This document shows, piece after piece, positions 20,515 to 29,193 of a stretch of DNA of 64,000 nt (positions within the stretch are counted from its first letter, which is position 1; every line of letters begins with the position of its first letter). The DNA is taken from the NCBI RefSeq assembly GCF_001423495.1, contig NZ_LMOG01000021.1:68031-132030 (forward strand). Reading direction: 5' to 3'. The translations under genes were made by a program, and so were the position numbers. The notes beneath the pieces are model-generated. The model was not told where the DNA came from. It did not search any database and was given only the letters and a program-made list of their open reading frames with translations. Origin of the DNA: Xanthomonas sp. Leaf131 (lineage in GTDB: Bacteria; Pseudomonadota; Gammaproteobacteria; Xanthomonadales; Xanthomonadaceae).

Positions 20515-22005
20515 ATGCTAAAGATCCAGGTCAGTCATTCGTATTTTCTGCGTTACGACCCAAAGCAATGGGAGCGCGGCAAGCCGTATCCGCCGTTGGC
20601 AACGCTACAGGTCGCTGCGTTGCTGCGCGAGCATGGCCATACCTTGAGCCTGTTCGACGCGATGCTTGCCGAGGATGTGCAGGACTACACCGGCGCGTTG
20701 CACGATGCGCAGCCGGATCTGGTGGTGTTCTACGAGGACAACTTCAACTTCCTCACCAAGATGTGTCTGAGCCGCATGCGCGAAGCTGCCTGCCAGATGA
20801 TTGGGCAAGCACGCGCGGCCGGATGCCGGGTACTGGTCGCCGGATCGGACGCGTCAGACAACCCGGAGGTGTTTCTGGCCGCTGGCGCGCACGCGGTCTT
20901 GATCGGCGAAGGCGTCGCACCACTGCTCGAGCTGGTGGCGCGTGTCGAAGCCGATCCCAGCATCGATACAGAAGCCTGGCTCACAGGCGTTGCACGCATC
21001 GCCATCAGTCAAGCTGCCGAGGCACACGTGCATCGTGGCGCACAACCGCCGGACGCACGCCTGAGCGGCCTGCCTGCCTGGGACCTGGTCGACATGCCGC
21101 GCTACCAGCGCTTCTGGCAGCAACGGCACAGCTATTTCAGCTTGAACATGGCGGCTTCACGCGGTTGCCCGTTCCGCTGCAACTGGTGCGCCAAGCCGAT
21201 CTGGGGCAACCACTACAAGCGCCGCGGCGCCGAAGATGTGGCTGCAGAAATGATCCACCTCAAGCGCAGTTTTCAACCCGATCACATCTGGATGGCCGAC
21301 GATATCTTCGGCTTCCACATCGATTGGGTGGAAACCTTTGCGCAGCGTCTGACCGATGCCGATGGCGCGATTCCCTTCACCATCCAGACCCGCGCCGATC
21401 TGGCCAGCGAGCGCATGGCCGCGGCGCTGGCACGCGCGGGCTGCGCCGAAGCCTGGCTGGGTGCCGAAAGCGGCAGCCAGCGCATCCTCGACAAGATGAC
21501 CAAGGGCACGCAGGTGGGCGAGGTGATCGCCGCACGCGAGCGTCTGGGTGCGCAAGGCATTCGCGTGGGTTTCTTCATTCAACTCGGGTATCTGGGAGAA
21601 GAGCTAGAAGACATCCTGGCGACGCGCGCACTGGTGACCCAGGCCAACCCGGACATCATCGGTGTCAGCGTGTCCTATCCCCTGCCCGGCACCAAGTTCT
21701 ACGAAGAAGTGAAAAACCAGCTGGGTGGCAAGACCCATTGGCAGGACAGCAACGACCTGGCGATGATGTTCCATGGGGCCTACGATTCCGAGTTCTATCG
21801 CAGCGTGCGCGATCTGCTGCATACGCAAGTGGATCTGCAACAGGCGCGCGTAACGATGACGGCCGATGCAATCGTACATGCCTCCGAGCAACTGGAAGCG
21901 CGCTGGTCCGCACTGATCGCCTCGGAACAACAACACCGCACCGAACCGCTGGTCACCGTTGCCGCGCCCCAAAAGCGGCAGTTGGCAACCGTGTTGCTCG
22001 GCTGA
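20515..22005 (+). CDS. Radical SAM protein with N-terminal B12-binding-like domain
   Basis: The 496-residue product has a BchE-like layout. The N-terminal cobalamin-binding-like domain (about 1-150) has DLVVFYEDNFNFLTK and VLIGEGVAPLLELV. The radical SAM barrel follows, with the cluster-binding SRGCPFRCNWC (C218, C222, C225) and ADDIFGFHIDWVETF, IQTRADLAS, GAESGSQRILDKMTKG and YPLPGTKFYEEV. Such enzymes methylate or rearrange unactivated carbons. The substrate is unknown; the neighbouring kinase, exporter and nucleotidyltransferase suggest a tailored peptide or polymer. The start at 20515 is where similarity begins; the frame is open 21 codons upstream. Confidence 0.88.
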   Translation: MLKIQVSHSYFLRYDPKQWERGKPYPPLATLQVAALLREHGHTLSLFDAMLAEDVQDYTGALHDAQPDLVVFYEDNFNFLTKMCLSRMREAACQMIGQARAAGCRVLVAGSDASDNPEVFLAAGAHAVLIGEGVAPLLELVARVEADPSIDTEAWLTGVARIAISQAAEAHVHRGAQPPDARLSGLPAWDLVDMPRYQRFWQQRHSYFSLNMAASRGCPFRCNWCAKPIWGNHYKRRGAEDVAAEMIHLKRSFQPDHIWMADDIFGFHIDWVETFAQRLTDADGAIPFTIQTRADLASERMAAALARAGCAEAWLGAESGSQRILDKMTKGTQVGEVIAARERLGAQGIRVGFFIQLGYLGEELEDILATRALVTQANPDIIGVSVSYPLPGTKFYEEVKNQLGGKTHWQDSNDLAMMFHGAYDSEFYRSVRDLLHTQVDLQQARVTMTADAIVHASEQLEARWSALIASEQQHRTEPLVTVAAPQKRQLATVLLG

Positions 22006-22063
22006 CGTCTAACGCTTCGCGCTGTCCTCGATATATCACCTCGCCTTTCCGGATCACGCTCGC

Positions 22064-23278
22064 ATGCAGCCTTCCCTTCGCACCATCAAGCACGGCCTGC
22101 GCACGGCCACCGAACGGCTGGCCCAGGAGTTGGCGCAGCCGGGAGAAGCAGTGCCGCACTGGGATCGACTGCAATGGCAGCTGGCGGCCGCAGCGGCCGC
22201 AGCGCATGGCGTATCGCCGCTGCTGCAGCGTCGCTCGTTATGGCAAAACTCCGAATGGACGACGTTTCTGAGCGAGCAACGCCGTCATGTCGAAGACCGG
22301 CATCGGCGTATCGCGTTGTTGCTCACACGTCTCGATGCAGCGGCGCGTGCCGCAGGTATCACGCTGGTCGGTCTGAAGGGAACTGCACTGCATCGGCTTG
22401 GCGTGTACCTGCCTGGCGATCGCCCGATGGCCGATATCGATCTACTGGTGGAACCGGAAGACGCACCGGCTGCAGCAGCACTGCTGTGCGACCTCGGTTA
22501 CGTGGCTTCGTTCGAACAATGGAAGCATCAGGTGTTCAAGCCACTGCAAGGCGAAGCAGTCGCCGGGCTGGGCGAGCATCGCGATGCGCCGATCAATATC
22601 GAACTGCATACCCGCATCCAGGAACGCTTGCCGGTGCATAGCGTGGACATCACAGCACGCATCCTGCCGGAGCGTGCGCAGCCGGGATTGAACCCCTACC
22701 CGTCCGTGGGTGCGTTGATGTCTCACCTGCTACTGCATGCGGCTGGCGGCATCTGCCATCGCAGCATCCGGCTGATGCATCTGCACGATCTTGCGTTGCT
22801 GGCCACACGCATGGGGCAGCGCGATTGGGACCAATTGTGGGAAGACCCGCGCGTGTCGCCGTGGTGGGCATTGCCGCCATTGCAATTACTGCAACGCTAT
22901 TACCGCACTGTGGTGCCGCCGGCAGTGATGGCGCGCCTGCAGGCCGATTGCCCGCGATTGCTGCGCATGCGTGCAGCCCGCCAGACCTTGACGACGGCGT
23001 CGTGCTCCAACTTGTGGTTGCCTGCACTACCCGGCATCGAATGGTCACGCTCGCTGAGCGAAGCACGGCAGTACTTGCACAATCGTATTGCGCCTTCGGC
23101 CGAAAGCCGCGAGGAACGCGCGGATATGCTGCAGACCCAGCTATGGCTTCAAGGGCAGCCGTGGGTGCGGCAGACCCAGGCGCGCCGATTGATGACGCGG
23201 CTTACTCGACCAGTACCGCGCACCGACATGTTGTACGTGGTGCGTGCGGCGTTGAATGGGTATTTGCAGCCGGTGTGA
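22064..23278 (+). CDS. PF14907-type nucleotidyltransferase family protein
   Basis: The 404-residue product shows the markers of the uncharacterised nucleotidyltransferase family: VGLKGTALHRLG (102-113) and GDRPMADIDLLVEPED (118-133), where the two Asp of DID are the metal ligands. It continues with NIELHTRIQERLP and a helical C-terminal part. Relatives occur in exopolysaccharide loci with HprK-related kinases, and a nucleotidyltransferase with a kinase also occurs in lasso-peptide clusters of Firmicutes; their reactions are mostly unproven. It lies 58 bases after the radical SAM gene, in one unit. Confidence 0.85.
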   Translation: MQPSLRTIKHGLRTATERLAQELAQPGEAVPHWDRLQWQLAAAAAAAHGVSPLLQRRSLWQNSEWTTFLSEQRRHVEDRHRRIALLLTRLDAAARAAGITLVGLKGTALHRLGVYLPGDRPMADIDLLVEPEDAPAAAALLCDLGYVASFEQWKHQVFKPLQGEAVAGLGEHRDAPINIELHTRIQERLPVHSVDITARILPERAQPGLNPYPSVGALMSHLLLHAAGGICHRSIRLMHLHDLALLATRMGQRDWDQLWEDPRVSPWWALPPLQLLQRYYRTVVPPAVMARLQADCPRLLRMRAARQTLTTASCSNLWLPALPGIEWSRSLSEARQYLHNRIAPSAESREERADMLQTQLWLQGQPWVRQTQARRLMTRLTRPVPRTDMLYVVRAALNGYLQPV

Positions 23279-23286
23279 GACTAGGA

Positions 23287-23682
23287 GCGACTGACAAAAC
23301 CACTTTACGCAGGTTTGCTGCAGGGTGGCTGATCTGCGGCTTGGCTTGGCTGTAGAGCCGTTGATCTGTGACCTGGCTGCGGAGCCCTTGCCCGCCCACC
23401 ATCGCGGGACACGCCGCAAGTACGTCCTTGTAGGCTCTTACGCGGCATCCATGCCGCGTAAGGTCCCGCGACGGTGGGCGGTCTGGATAACACCGCGACG
23501 GATCAGTTTCGCAGCGCAATGCGATCGACGGGTAGGTTCCAACAAAGCAACCGGCAAACTTTCTCGTGCGGTGTCCTCACCGCTTGCGGGACCGTGTGGC
23601 GGCATGGATGCCGCCACCGAGCCCCCAGGGACGGGTTCACGGCGTGTCCCGCGAGCGGTGAGGGCACCGCGCCCTCGACCAA
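23287..23682. repeat. Large inverted-repeat element, family 2, copy 1
   Basis: The element has two halves in inverted orientation. The left has the perfect hairpin TTACGCGGCAT-CC-ATGCCGCGTAA (23438-23461), the right GTGGCGGCAT-GG-ATGCCGCCAC (23596-23617). GGGACACGCCGC (23406-23417) on the left faces its inverse GGCGTGTCCCGC on the right. Copy 2 is at 49335-49650. Copy 1 holds about 85 extra bases in the centre (about 23477-23567). It sits between convergent 3' ends. The remainder to 23890 shows nothing recognisable; frames across it are repeat-derived. Confidence 0.8.
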
Positions 23683-23890
23683 CTAGGCTGATGACTCGAT
23701 TCTCTGGTGCGGTGAGGCCACCTCGCCCTCGACCGACTCAGCGTTTGACCTGGGCTTCTGACCGCATCCAACAAGAGAAAGCCAACAAGACCCATGCGCT
23801 CACCGCCAGGCGACCGCTTTCTGCGTTTGTCGCCGATCTGAAAGTGGTTTGTGCAAGTCCGCGTCTATTGCCTACTCCGTGCCCAGGTAT

Positions 23891-25003
23891 TCAGTGCAGC
23901 GGGCGCTTCTCGCACAGTTGGCGATAGAGCTTTTCGAACAGACGCGTGGTTAATGCCGCGTCTTCGCGTACCGCACGGCACTGCGCCGCCCAGGCCAGGC
24001 GCAAGCGCAGTTCGTCGTCGGCAATTACCTGACGGACGGCGTCCGCCAGCCCGGCCCAATCGCCCGGCGGCACGGCCAATGCGCAGACCGGCGCCCACTC
24101 GAGCAGATGCCCGACGGCCGTCCCCACCGTCGGCACACCTGCAACTGCAGCTTCCAGCAGCACCAACGGCCCGGCTTCATGCAAGGACGACAACACCAGC
24201 AGATCGGCCGATAGCATGATCGGGCGCAACTCGCGCTGGGTCTTGAAGCCGAGAAAACGTACCTGCTCGCCAAGACCCAGTTGTTGCACAAGGCGATGCA
24301 TGGCGCCGTCCAGGGTATCGACGCCGACCATATCGAGAGTAAAGGCGACATCGGCGCGTTTGAGCGCCGCCATCGCCTGCAGCAAGGTGGTCTGGTCCTT
24401 GACCGGGTTCAGGCTGGCCACGTGCAGCAACCGGGCGATTCCGCCGGTGCGCGCGCGTGGCGCCGCCGGTGGCCAGGCGCGCAGGTCCACACCCAATGGC
24501 ACCCGCTGCGCGCGGATGCCCAGGACTTGTAGCGAATCGACGATGGGCGCGCTGGCGGCAGTGACGCGATTGGCCAGACGCAGGATCACCGCTTCGCGCA
24601 ACCGCCCGCGCCACTTACGCCGGCCGCCGTAATCGATGGCATGCAGTGCGACCAGCTCGCCACCCGCGATATGCACTACGCTTGGCCGACGCAGTAGCGT
24701 TGCCGCCGTCACCGCGATCAAGCTGCAATAGCCGGAGAAAATCGCTTGGATGACGTCGAACGGTGCACGCCGGTGTTCGTCACGAATGGCGGCGATCGCA
24801 CGTAGACGGGTGCGCTTGGCGCCGATGTTGTGCACGGTGGCACCACGCAGGCTCCAGGTGCCCGGCATCGGCTCCTGATGCAGCACGAAGACATGCACCT
24901 GATGATGGCGCGCCAACCATTCGATCAGGGTCAAAAATACCGGGATCACACGGACTTCGCCGCTGCGGTCCACACCGCCCGGCACCACCAAGGCCAGTTT
25001 CAT
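23891..25003 (-). CDS. Glycosyltransferase family 4
   Basis: The 370-residue product starts MKLALVVPGGVDRSGEVRVIP and has the GT-B layout. The N-terminal acceptor domain has VHIAGGELVALH; the donor domain starts near HVASLNPVKDQTTLL and carries the E-x7-E motif EAGPLVLLEAAVAGVPTVGTAVG with SADLLVLSSLHE before it. It transfers a sugar from a nucleotide donor to a lipid-linked glycan at the inner face of the membrane; donor and acceptor are unknown. The frame is open far upstream, but ATGA overlap with the next GT4 gene at 25000-25003 sets the start. It is the last gene of the polysaccharide cluster. Confidence 0.92.
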   Translation of the reverse strand: MKLALVVPGGVDRSGEVRVIPVFLTLIEWLARHHQVHVFVLHQEPMPGTWSLRGATVHNIGAKRTRLRAIAAIRDEHRRAPFDVIQAIFSGYCSLIAVTAATLLRRPSVVHIAGGELVALHAIDYGGRRKWRGRLREAVILRLANRVTAASAPIVDSLQVLGIRAQRVPLGVDLRAWPPAAPRARTGGIARLLHVASLNPVKDQTTLLQAMAALKRADVAFTLDMVGVDTLDGAMHRLVQQLGLGEQVRFLGFKTQRELRPIMLSADLLVLSSLHEAGPLVLLEAAVAGVPTVGTAVGHLLEWAPVCALAVPPGDWAGLADAVRQVIADDELRLRLAWAAQCRAVREDAALTTRLFEKLYRQLCEKRPLH

Positions 25004-26130
25004 GGAGTCCGTCCCGGCGCGGCCGCCAATAATTGCGTGTAGGCGGTTGCCCAACGTTGCCCCACTGCGGCGAAGGACAGCCGCGCATCGAAATGCGCAC
25101 GCACCTGTGTGCGAGTGGGTCGCTGCCGGGAAATGCGCAACAGCAATTCCGACAAAGCCGAAGCATCGCCCACCGGCCACAACGCACCGACTGCACCCGC
25201 ATCGCTGAGCGCGCGAAACGCAGGAATATCGGTCAACAGCGGCACGGTGCCGCAGGCATAGGCTTCCACTGCGGCATACCCGCAACTTTCCGCGTGGCTG
25301 GCCGAGATAAACAGGTCTGAGGCACGCAGGAGCGTTTCCACACGGGCATGCGGCACTTTGCCCAGCAGCCGCACGCAGCGTGCAAGACGCGGATCGTCGT
25401 GCAGCCGCTGCTGTATCTGTTCCAGCAACGGTGCCTGGTCGAACACACACCATAGCCGTAGCCCAGGCAACACACGCGCCGCCATCGCAATGGCATCGAG
25501 CACGCACAGCGGATCCTTGGCTGCGCTCAGATGGCCGACCCACAACACGCATGGGTCGCCATGCAGACCCGTGTGCTCGCGTGCCTGCAGGCGATCGCCC
25601 GGTAAGAAGCGGCTGCTGGATTCGGGAATCGCAAACAGCTGCGTGCTGGATCGAAACACACGCGCGCGCAGAAATGGCTGCGCCAGTTCCAGCGAGGTGA
25701 ACGCGATGCCGGCAGCCGCCGCATAGCGCGTACGCCACACAAGCCGGCGCCACCAGCGTGGCGGGCGATTGGCATGGTCCTGCAACAGGATGGGACTGTG
25801 CGGCAGCAGGCGCGCAAGCCGCCGCGCATCACCGGCAAATTCCAGGCCGTGCACGTGGATCACGTCGGCATCGATCTCGCGCAGCATTGCCGCAAGAATG
25901 CGAGCGCGTTGTTTACTCCCACGCGCCTCCAGATCGACGAAACGGTAGTCCACGTCCTGGCGCGTGAGTCGGGTATTCAGTGCGGAGGCCTGGATCACCG
26001 TCACCCGAACCCCAGCGCTGGCCACGGCATCGGCGATGTCGGCCAGCGATGGCCAGTGTGCGAAGACCTGCTCTACACTCAAGCCCTCGGGCGTCGGTAC
26101 CAGATTGAGTTGCGCCACATGCAGCGTCAT
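25000..26130 (-). CDS. Glycosyltransferase family 4
   Basis: The 376-residue product starts MTLHVAQLNLVPTPEGLS; an ATG at 26151 with a weak purine-rich site is an alternative. GT-B markers are VIHVHGLEFAGDARRLAR in the acceptor domain, VLWVGHLSAAKDPLCVLDAI at the start of the donor domain and the nucleotide-sugar site HAESCGYAAVEAYACGTVPLL. It overlaps the following GT4 by four bases. Together they likely add two successive residues to the repeat unit of the surface polysaccharide. Confidence 0.9.
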   Translation of the reverse strand: MTLHVAQLNLVPTPEGLSVEQVFAHWPSLADIADAVASAGVRVTVIQASALNTRLTRQDVDYRFVDLEARGSKQRARILAAMLREIDADVIHVHGLEFAGDARRLARLLPHSPILLQDHANRPPRWWRRLVWRTRYAAAAGIAFTSLELAQPFLRARVFRSSTQLFAIPESSSRFLPGDRLQAREHTGLHGDPCVLWVGHLSAAKDPLCVLDAIAMAARVLPGLRLWCVFDQAPLLEQIQQRLHDDPRLARCVRLLGKVPHARVETLLRASDLFISASHAESCGYAAVEAYACGTVPLLTDIPAFRALSDAGAVGALWPVGDASALSELLLRISRQRPTRTQVRAHFDARLSFAAVGQRWATAYTQLLAAAPGRTP

Positions 26131-26266
26131 GGCGCAGACATCGAGTGGCATGCACATCTTGCAAAGCCGGTGGTGCACTGTTTCGCACAGCGCACGCCGC
26201 CCGGGTCGCAGCACCTGCAGGCCACGCATATGCTGCAATCAGGTATCGCGATGAGCACCACATCAC

Positions 26267-26965
26267 TCACGCGATGCGCCGCAGCCGCAGCACCAAGGCA
26301 ACCGGTACCTGCAACGCAGCCCGGTCGAAACGTGCACCGGGCGCGATATCGGCCGGGTCCAGCATCGGTTCGGCCACCGCTTCGATGGCCAGACCCAGCG
26401 ATGCGCAGGCTGCATGCCAATGACTGTAGAGATGCTGGGTATGGCGCACGGCGTACTGCTGGCCGTCGGCCTTGAAATCGCGTCGCCAGCCCAGTGCATG
26501 GCCGATCGGATGCACATCGCTGCACAGCACGATACCGCCCACGCGGGTGACGCGATGCAGTTCTTCCAGCGCCGGCCACAGCTGCTGCAGATGCCCGACC
26601 ACCAGGCCGCAGACGCTGAGATCGGCGACTGCATCGGGCAGTGGCAATTGGTCGAGACTGCCTTGTTGCAGACTCACGCGTGCCGCTGGCCAATCGTGCG
26701 CGAGCTCGGTGCCGGCACGTTGCAGCATCTGCGGCGACAGATCCACACCGGTCACATGCAGCGCGCCACGCCGCAACGCATGCAGCATGTAGCGACCACT
26801 GCCGCAACCGGCATCCAGCACATGCTGGCCCTGCAGGGCGCCGGGCATCAGCGCGAGCATGGCGCGTTCTTCGGCCAGCATCACCGGGTTATGCGCATGC
26901 GGCGGATAGGCCTGCGCCCATAGTGCGTATGCCGCTGCCGGTTCGAGCGTTGGGATTGCGCTCAC
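26267..26965 (-). CDS. Class I SAM-dependent methyltransferase
   Basis: The 232-residue product starts at a GTG (26965) overlapping the amidohydrolase stop (GTGA). It has the Rossmann motif I VLDAGCGSGRYMLHAL, motif II VTGVDLSPQML and the post-motif LPDAVADLSVCGLVVGHL, matching methyltransferase family 11 (UbiE/BioC-like). It carries no membrane segment. The target may be a sugar or the compound processed by the adjacent amidohydrolase. The 136 bases after it, before the GT4 gene, show nothing special. Confidence 0.88.
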   Translation of the reverse strand: MSAIPTLEPAAAYALWAQAYPPHAHNPVMLAEERAMLALMPGALQGQHVLDAGCGSGRYMLHALRRGALHVTGVDLSPQMLQRAGTELAHDWPAARVSLQQGSLDQLPLPDAVADLSVCGLVVGHLQQLWPALEELHRVTRVGGIVLCSDVHPIGHALGWRRDFKADGQQYAVRHTQHLYSHWHAACASLGLAIEAVAEPMLDPADIAPGARFDRAALQVPVALVLRLRRIA

Positions 26966-28182
26966 GACACCGCACCGATGGCGGCCATCGCGATGGATGG
27001 CGCGTGCGCTGCATGCGGCACCCGCTGCAGACCCGGCTCGAGTGCCAGCACTGCCGGGTCGGCCAGCGTGGCATCGAGCAGTTTGGGGCGGCCGTCCAGC
27101 AGCACCGGCACGGTCTGGATGCCTGCAGCGTCGAACCACTCGGCGAAATCCGGGTCTGCAATGCGTGGCTTGCCATCGCGTATCACCGCGCGCAGCGCGC
27201 TGCGTTCGCAACCGACCACGCTGCTGGCAGGGTCGCCACCGCGATCGCGCACGATCAGCAGATCTGCAACAGCGTCTGGAGCGATGCATCCGCGTGCTTG
27301 CATGCGCAGGATGCGCGCAGATTGATGGGTGACCATGCCGAGCACTAGATCAGGTGCGAGCCCGCTGTCGATGGCGATGCGCAGTTCTTCTAGCAGGTCG
27401 CGCGCGCCGCTGATACGCGAATCGCTGCCCAGTACCAGCCGTCCGGCCATGCACAAGCGCCATGGATCGAGCGTGCGGCCCAGCAGCGCAAGATTGCTCG
27501 AAGGACACCACACCACCGCCGCGCCGCGCGCGATCACCCGTTCGATATCGCGTTCGCCCATGCCCACGCCGTGAATCAGCACGCTGTTGGCCGCCAGGCA
27601 GCCGAGCCGATCGAGTTCGTCGAGTTCGGCACCCGCCACCGCGTCGGTGCCTTCGGCCAGATGGATCATCCACGGATGTTCGGGCGAGGTGGCAGCAAAA
27701 CTGCCCTGCACCGGCGGGCCATAGCCAGTCCAGCCCAGTGCATAGCTCCAACCGAACTCGCGCAGCAGGCCGACCGGAAAGTGCGCCTCGTCCAGGGTCG
27801 CATGCCAAGGATCGTGCTGCGCTACGCAGGTGACGCCGGCGAGCAGATTCTTCAGGCCGCCATGGCGCAAACGCACTGCCTTGGGCACGCGCAATGCAGC
27901 CGCCACATCGGGATGCTGAAAATGCGCCTGAAACGCCTCGATCCACGCATAGCTGTTGGGAAACGGTGCGCCTTGCGGCAGCGGCGGCACGCAGTTGACC
28001 TGCAGATGGTCGTGCGCGTTGATCAAGCCCGGCGCCAGCACATGCCCCTGCAAATCCAGACGTACGCTACCGGTGCCGAGCGTGCCGCCGAAACGCCCCG
28101 CGCGGATAGTCAGCGGCGCGCGCGACGGACCCGCCAGGGTGATCGAGCGTGCGCCCTGCAAACAGACATCTGCCATGGACAT
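26962..28182 (-). CDS. Amidohydrolase (deaminase/chlorohydrolase-like)
   Basis: The 406-residue product, started at MSMADVCLQGARSI where GGAG stands six bases upstream (a GTG at 28194 is possible), belongs to the metal-dependent amidohydrolase superfamily. VLAPGLINAHDHLQVN carries the H-x-H metal pair, VLIHGVGMGERDIE and WCPSSNLALLGR are further blocks, and LVLGSDSRISG carries the catalytic Asp. Members deaminate purines or hydrolyse ring C-N and C-Cl bonds. Between two methyltransferases in a glycan cluster this is unusual; it may make or trim a non-sugar substituent. It overlaps the methyltransferase that follows. Confidence 0.85.
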   Translation of the reverse strand: MSMADVCLQGARSITLAGPSRAPLTIRAGRFGGTLGTGSVRLDLQGHVLAPGLINAHDHLQVNCVPPLPQGAPFPNSYAWIEAFQAHFQHPDVAAALRVPKAVRLRHGGLKNLLAGVTCVAQHDPWHATLDEAHFPVGLLREFGWSYALGWTGYGPPVQGSFAATSPEHPWMIHLAEGTDAVAGAELDELDRLGCLAANSVLIHGVGMGERDIERVIARGAAVVWCPSSNLALLGRTLDPWRLCMAGRLVLGSDSRISGARDLLEELRIAIDSGLAPDLVLGMVTHQSARILRMQARGCIAPDAVADLLIVRDRGGDPASSVVGCERSALRAVIRDGKPRIADPDFAEWFDAAGIQTVPVLLDGRPKLLDATLADPAVLALEPGLQRVPHAAHAPSIAMAAIGAVS

Positions 28183-28194
28183 CGGCGTCTCCAC

Positions 28195-29037
28195 TCAGCG
28201 CTTGCGCATCACGATCAAAAAGTGATCGCCCATGTCGCGCAGCAGTGGCAGCCCGCCCAGACGGTCGTCGCACCAGCCCAATTTTGCCGACAGCCGCGGA
28301 TAGCGCTCGCAGAACTCGACCAAATACGGCGGCGGCAGGAACAGGCTCAAGGCACGGTAGCTGTCCAGCACGAAGTGCTTGTTGAAGGCACGATAGAACT
28401 CGCGCGGCAGGTGGTACCAGGTCCAGATGGTATGGCCGTTCATGCCCACTGCGGTGACCCCGCGCGCGGCACGCACCGCTGCGCGCTTGAAGCGACCGCG
28501 CAAGGTGTAATGGCCGATTTCCCACGGGCAGATACGACCGATCACCGAAAATACCAGGCAGCCATCGGCGCGTAGTAGACGCGCGCACTCGGCAGCCACT
28601 GCCGGCAGATCCGGCGCGCAATTGAGTGGGCCGAAGTTGGAGTACATGCCGTCGAAGGTGCCCTCCAGCTGGCCGAGCTGCTGGATGCCCACGTGCGCGG
28701 CGGTCAGGCGTGCTTCCAGACCTTGCGTGGCCGCGCGATGGCGGGTGCGTTCGACCATGGCCGGCGACCAGTCGGTAGCCAACACGCTGTAGCCACGGCG
28801 CGCGAATTCGCCGGCATCCAGACCGGTGCCGCAGCCCAGATCCACCAACCGCGAGCCGGCCGGCAGCTCGGCCGCAACCGTGTCCCACAGCGTGGTGCGC
28901 ATGCGCTGGATCAGCGCGTTGTTGCCGCGCGGGCCGTCGTAGTCGGGGGCGACGCTATCGAAGGCACGTTGCGTTTCCAGTAAACGCTCCGGGGCGACCG
29001 TGCCACCGCGCGCCGCATGTTCATTGACCACCGACAT
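28195..29037 (-). CDS. Class I SAM-dependent methyltransferase
   Basis: The 280-residue product starts MSVVNEHAARGGTVAPERLL after a strong GGGGAGG site. Motif I is LVDLGCGTGLDAGEFARRG and motif II VLATDWSPAMVERTR, followed by DGMYSNFGPLNCAPD and a C-terminal half with HTIWTWYHLPREFYRAF. It is the first gene downstream of site F, so amidohydrolase, second methyltransferase and the two GT4 genes probably share its message. The substrate is unknown. Confidence 0.88.
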   Translation of the reverse strand: MSVVNEHAARGGTVAPERLLETQRAFDSVAPDYDGPRGNNALIQRMRTTLWDTVAAELPAGSRLVDLGCGTGLDAGEFARRGYSVLATDWSPAMVERTRHRAATQGLEARLTAAHVGIQQLGQLEGTFDGMYSNFGPLNCAPDLPAVAAECARLLRADGCLVFSVIGRICPWEIGHYTLRGRFKRAAVRAARGVTAVGMNGHTIWTWYHLPREFYRAFNKHFVLDSYRALSLFLPPPYLVEFCERYPRLSAKLGWCDDRLGGLPLLRDMGDHFLIVMRKR

Positions 29038-29124
29038 GCGCAGCCTCCCCAACCAGTGCAGCTATTCTCACGACACTCTCCAGACGCAACACCGCCAACG
29101 CGGCATCGCTTGATTGACTGGTGA

Positions 29125-29150
29125 GTGCCACGCGCGGCGGCTTTGGTTGC
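29125..29150 (-). promoter_or_regulatory. Site F: bipartite promoter-like motif inside the glycan cluster
   Basis: On the minus strand GCAACC (29150-29145), AAA, then GCAC (29128-29125), again with a 16-base spacer. It lies in the only sizeable gap of the cluster, between the wzz stop and the methyltransferase start 88 bases on. It would give the second half of the cluster its own start. Confidence 0.5.
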
Positions 29151-29193
29151 AGCGTGGTGAGCGATCTACCACGTGGAAGGTGTACGGCCGAGT

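Noticed and set aside
17430-23278. Lasso-peptide cluster.
   Set aside because: Kinase, nucleotidyltransferase and exporter would fit, but there is no asparagine-synthetase-like cyclase, no PqqD-like or transglutaminase-like B protein, and the 28-codon product has no acid residue at ring position 7-9 after a suitable Gly.
23325-23927. 200-residue frame across the family 2 repeat, similar to a frame at 49204-49803.
   Set aside because: The similarity comes from the repeated DNA; frames of this kind are spurious hypothetical proteins.
29125-29150. Sigma-54 promoter, because GTGGCACT resembles the -24 element.
   Set aside because: No TTGC-like -12 element follows at the required distance, and the other five sites do not share TGG before CAC.
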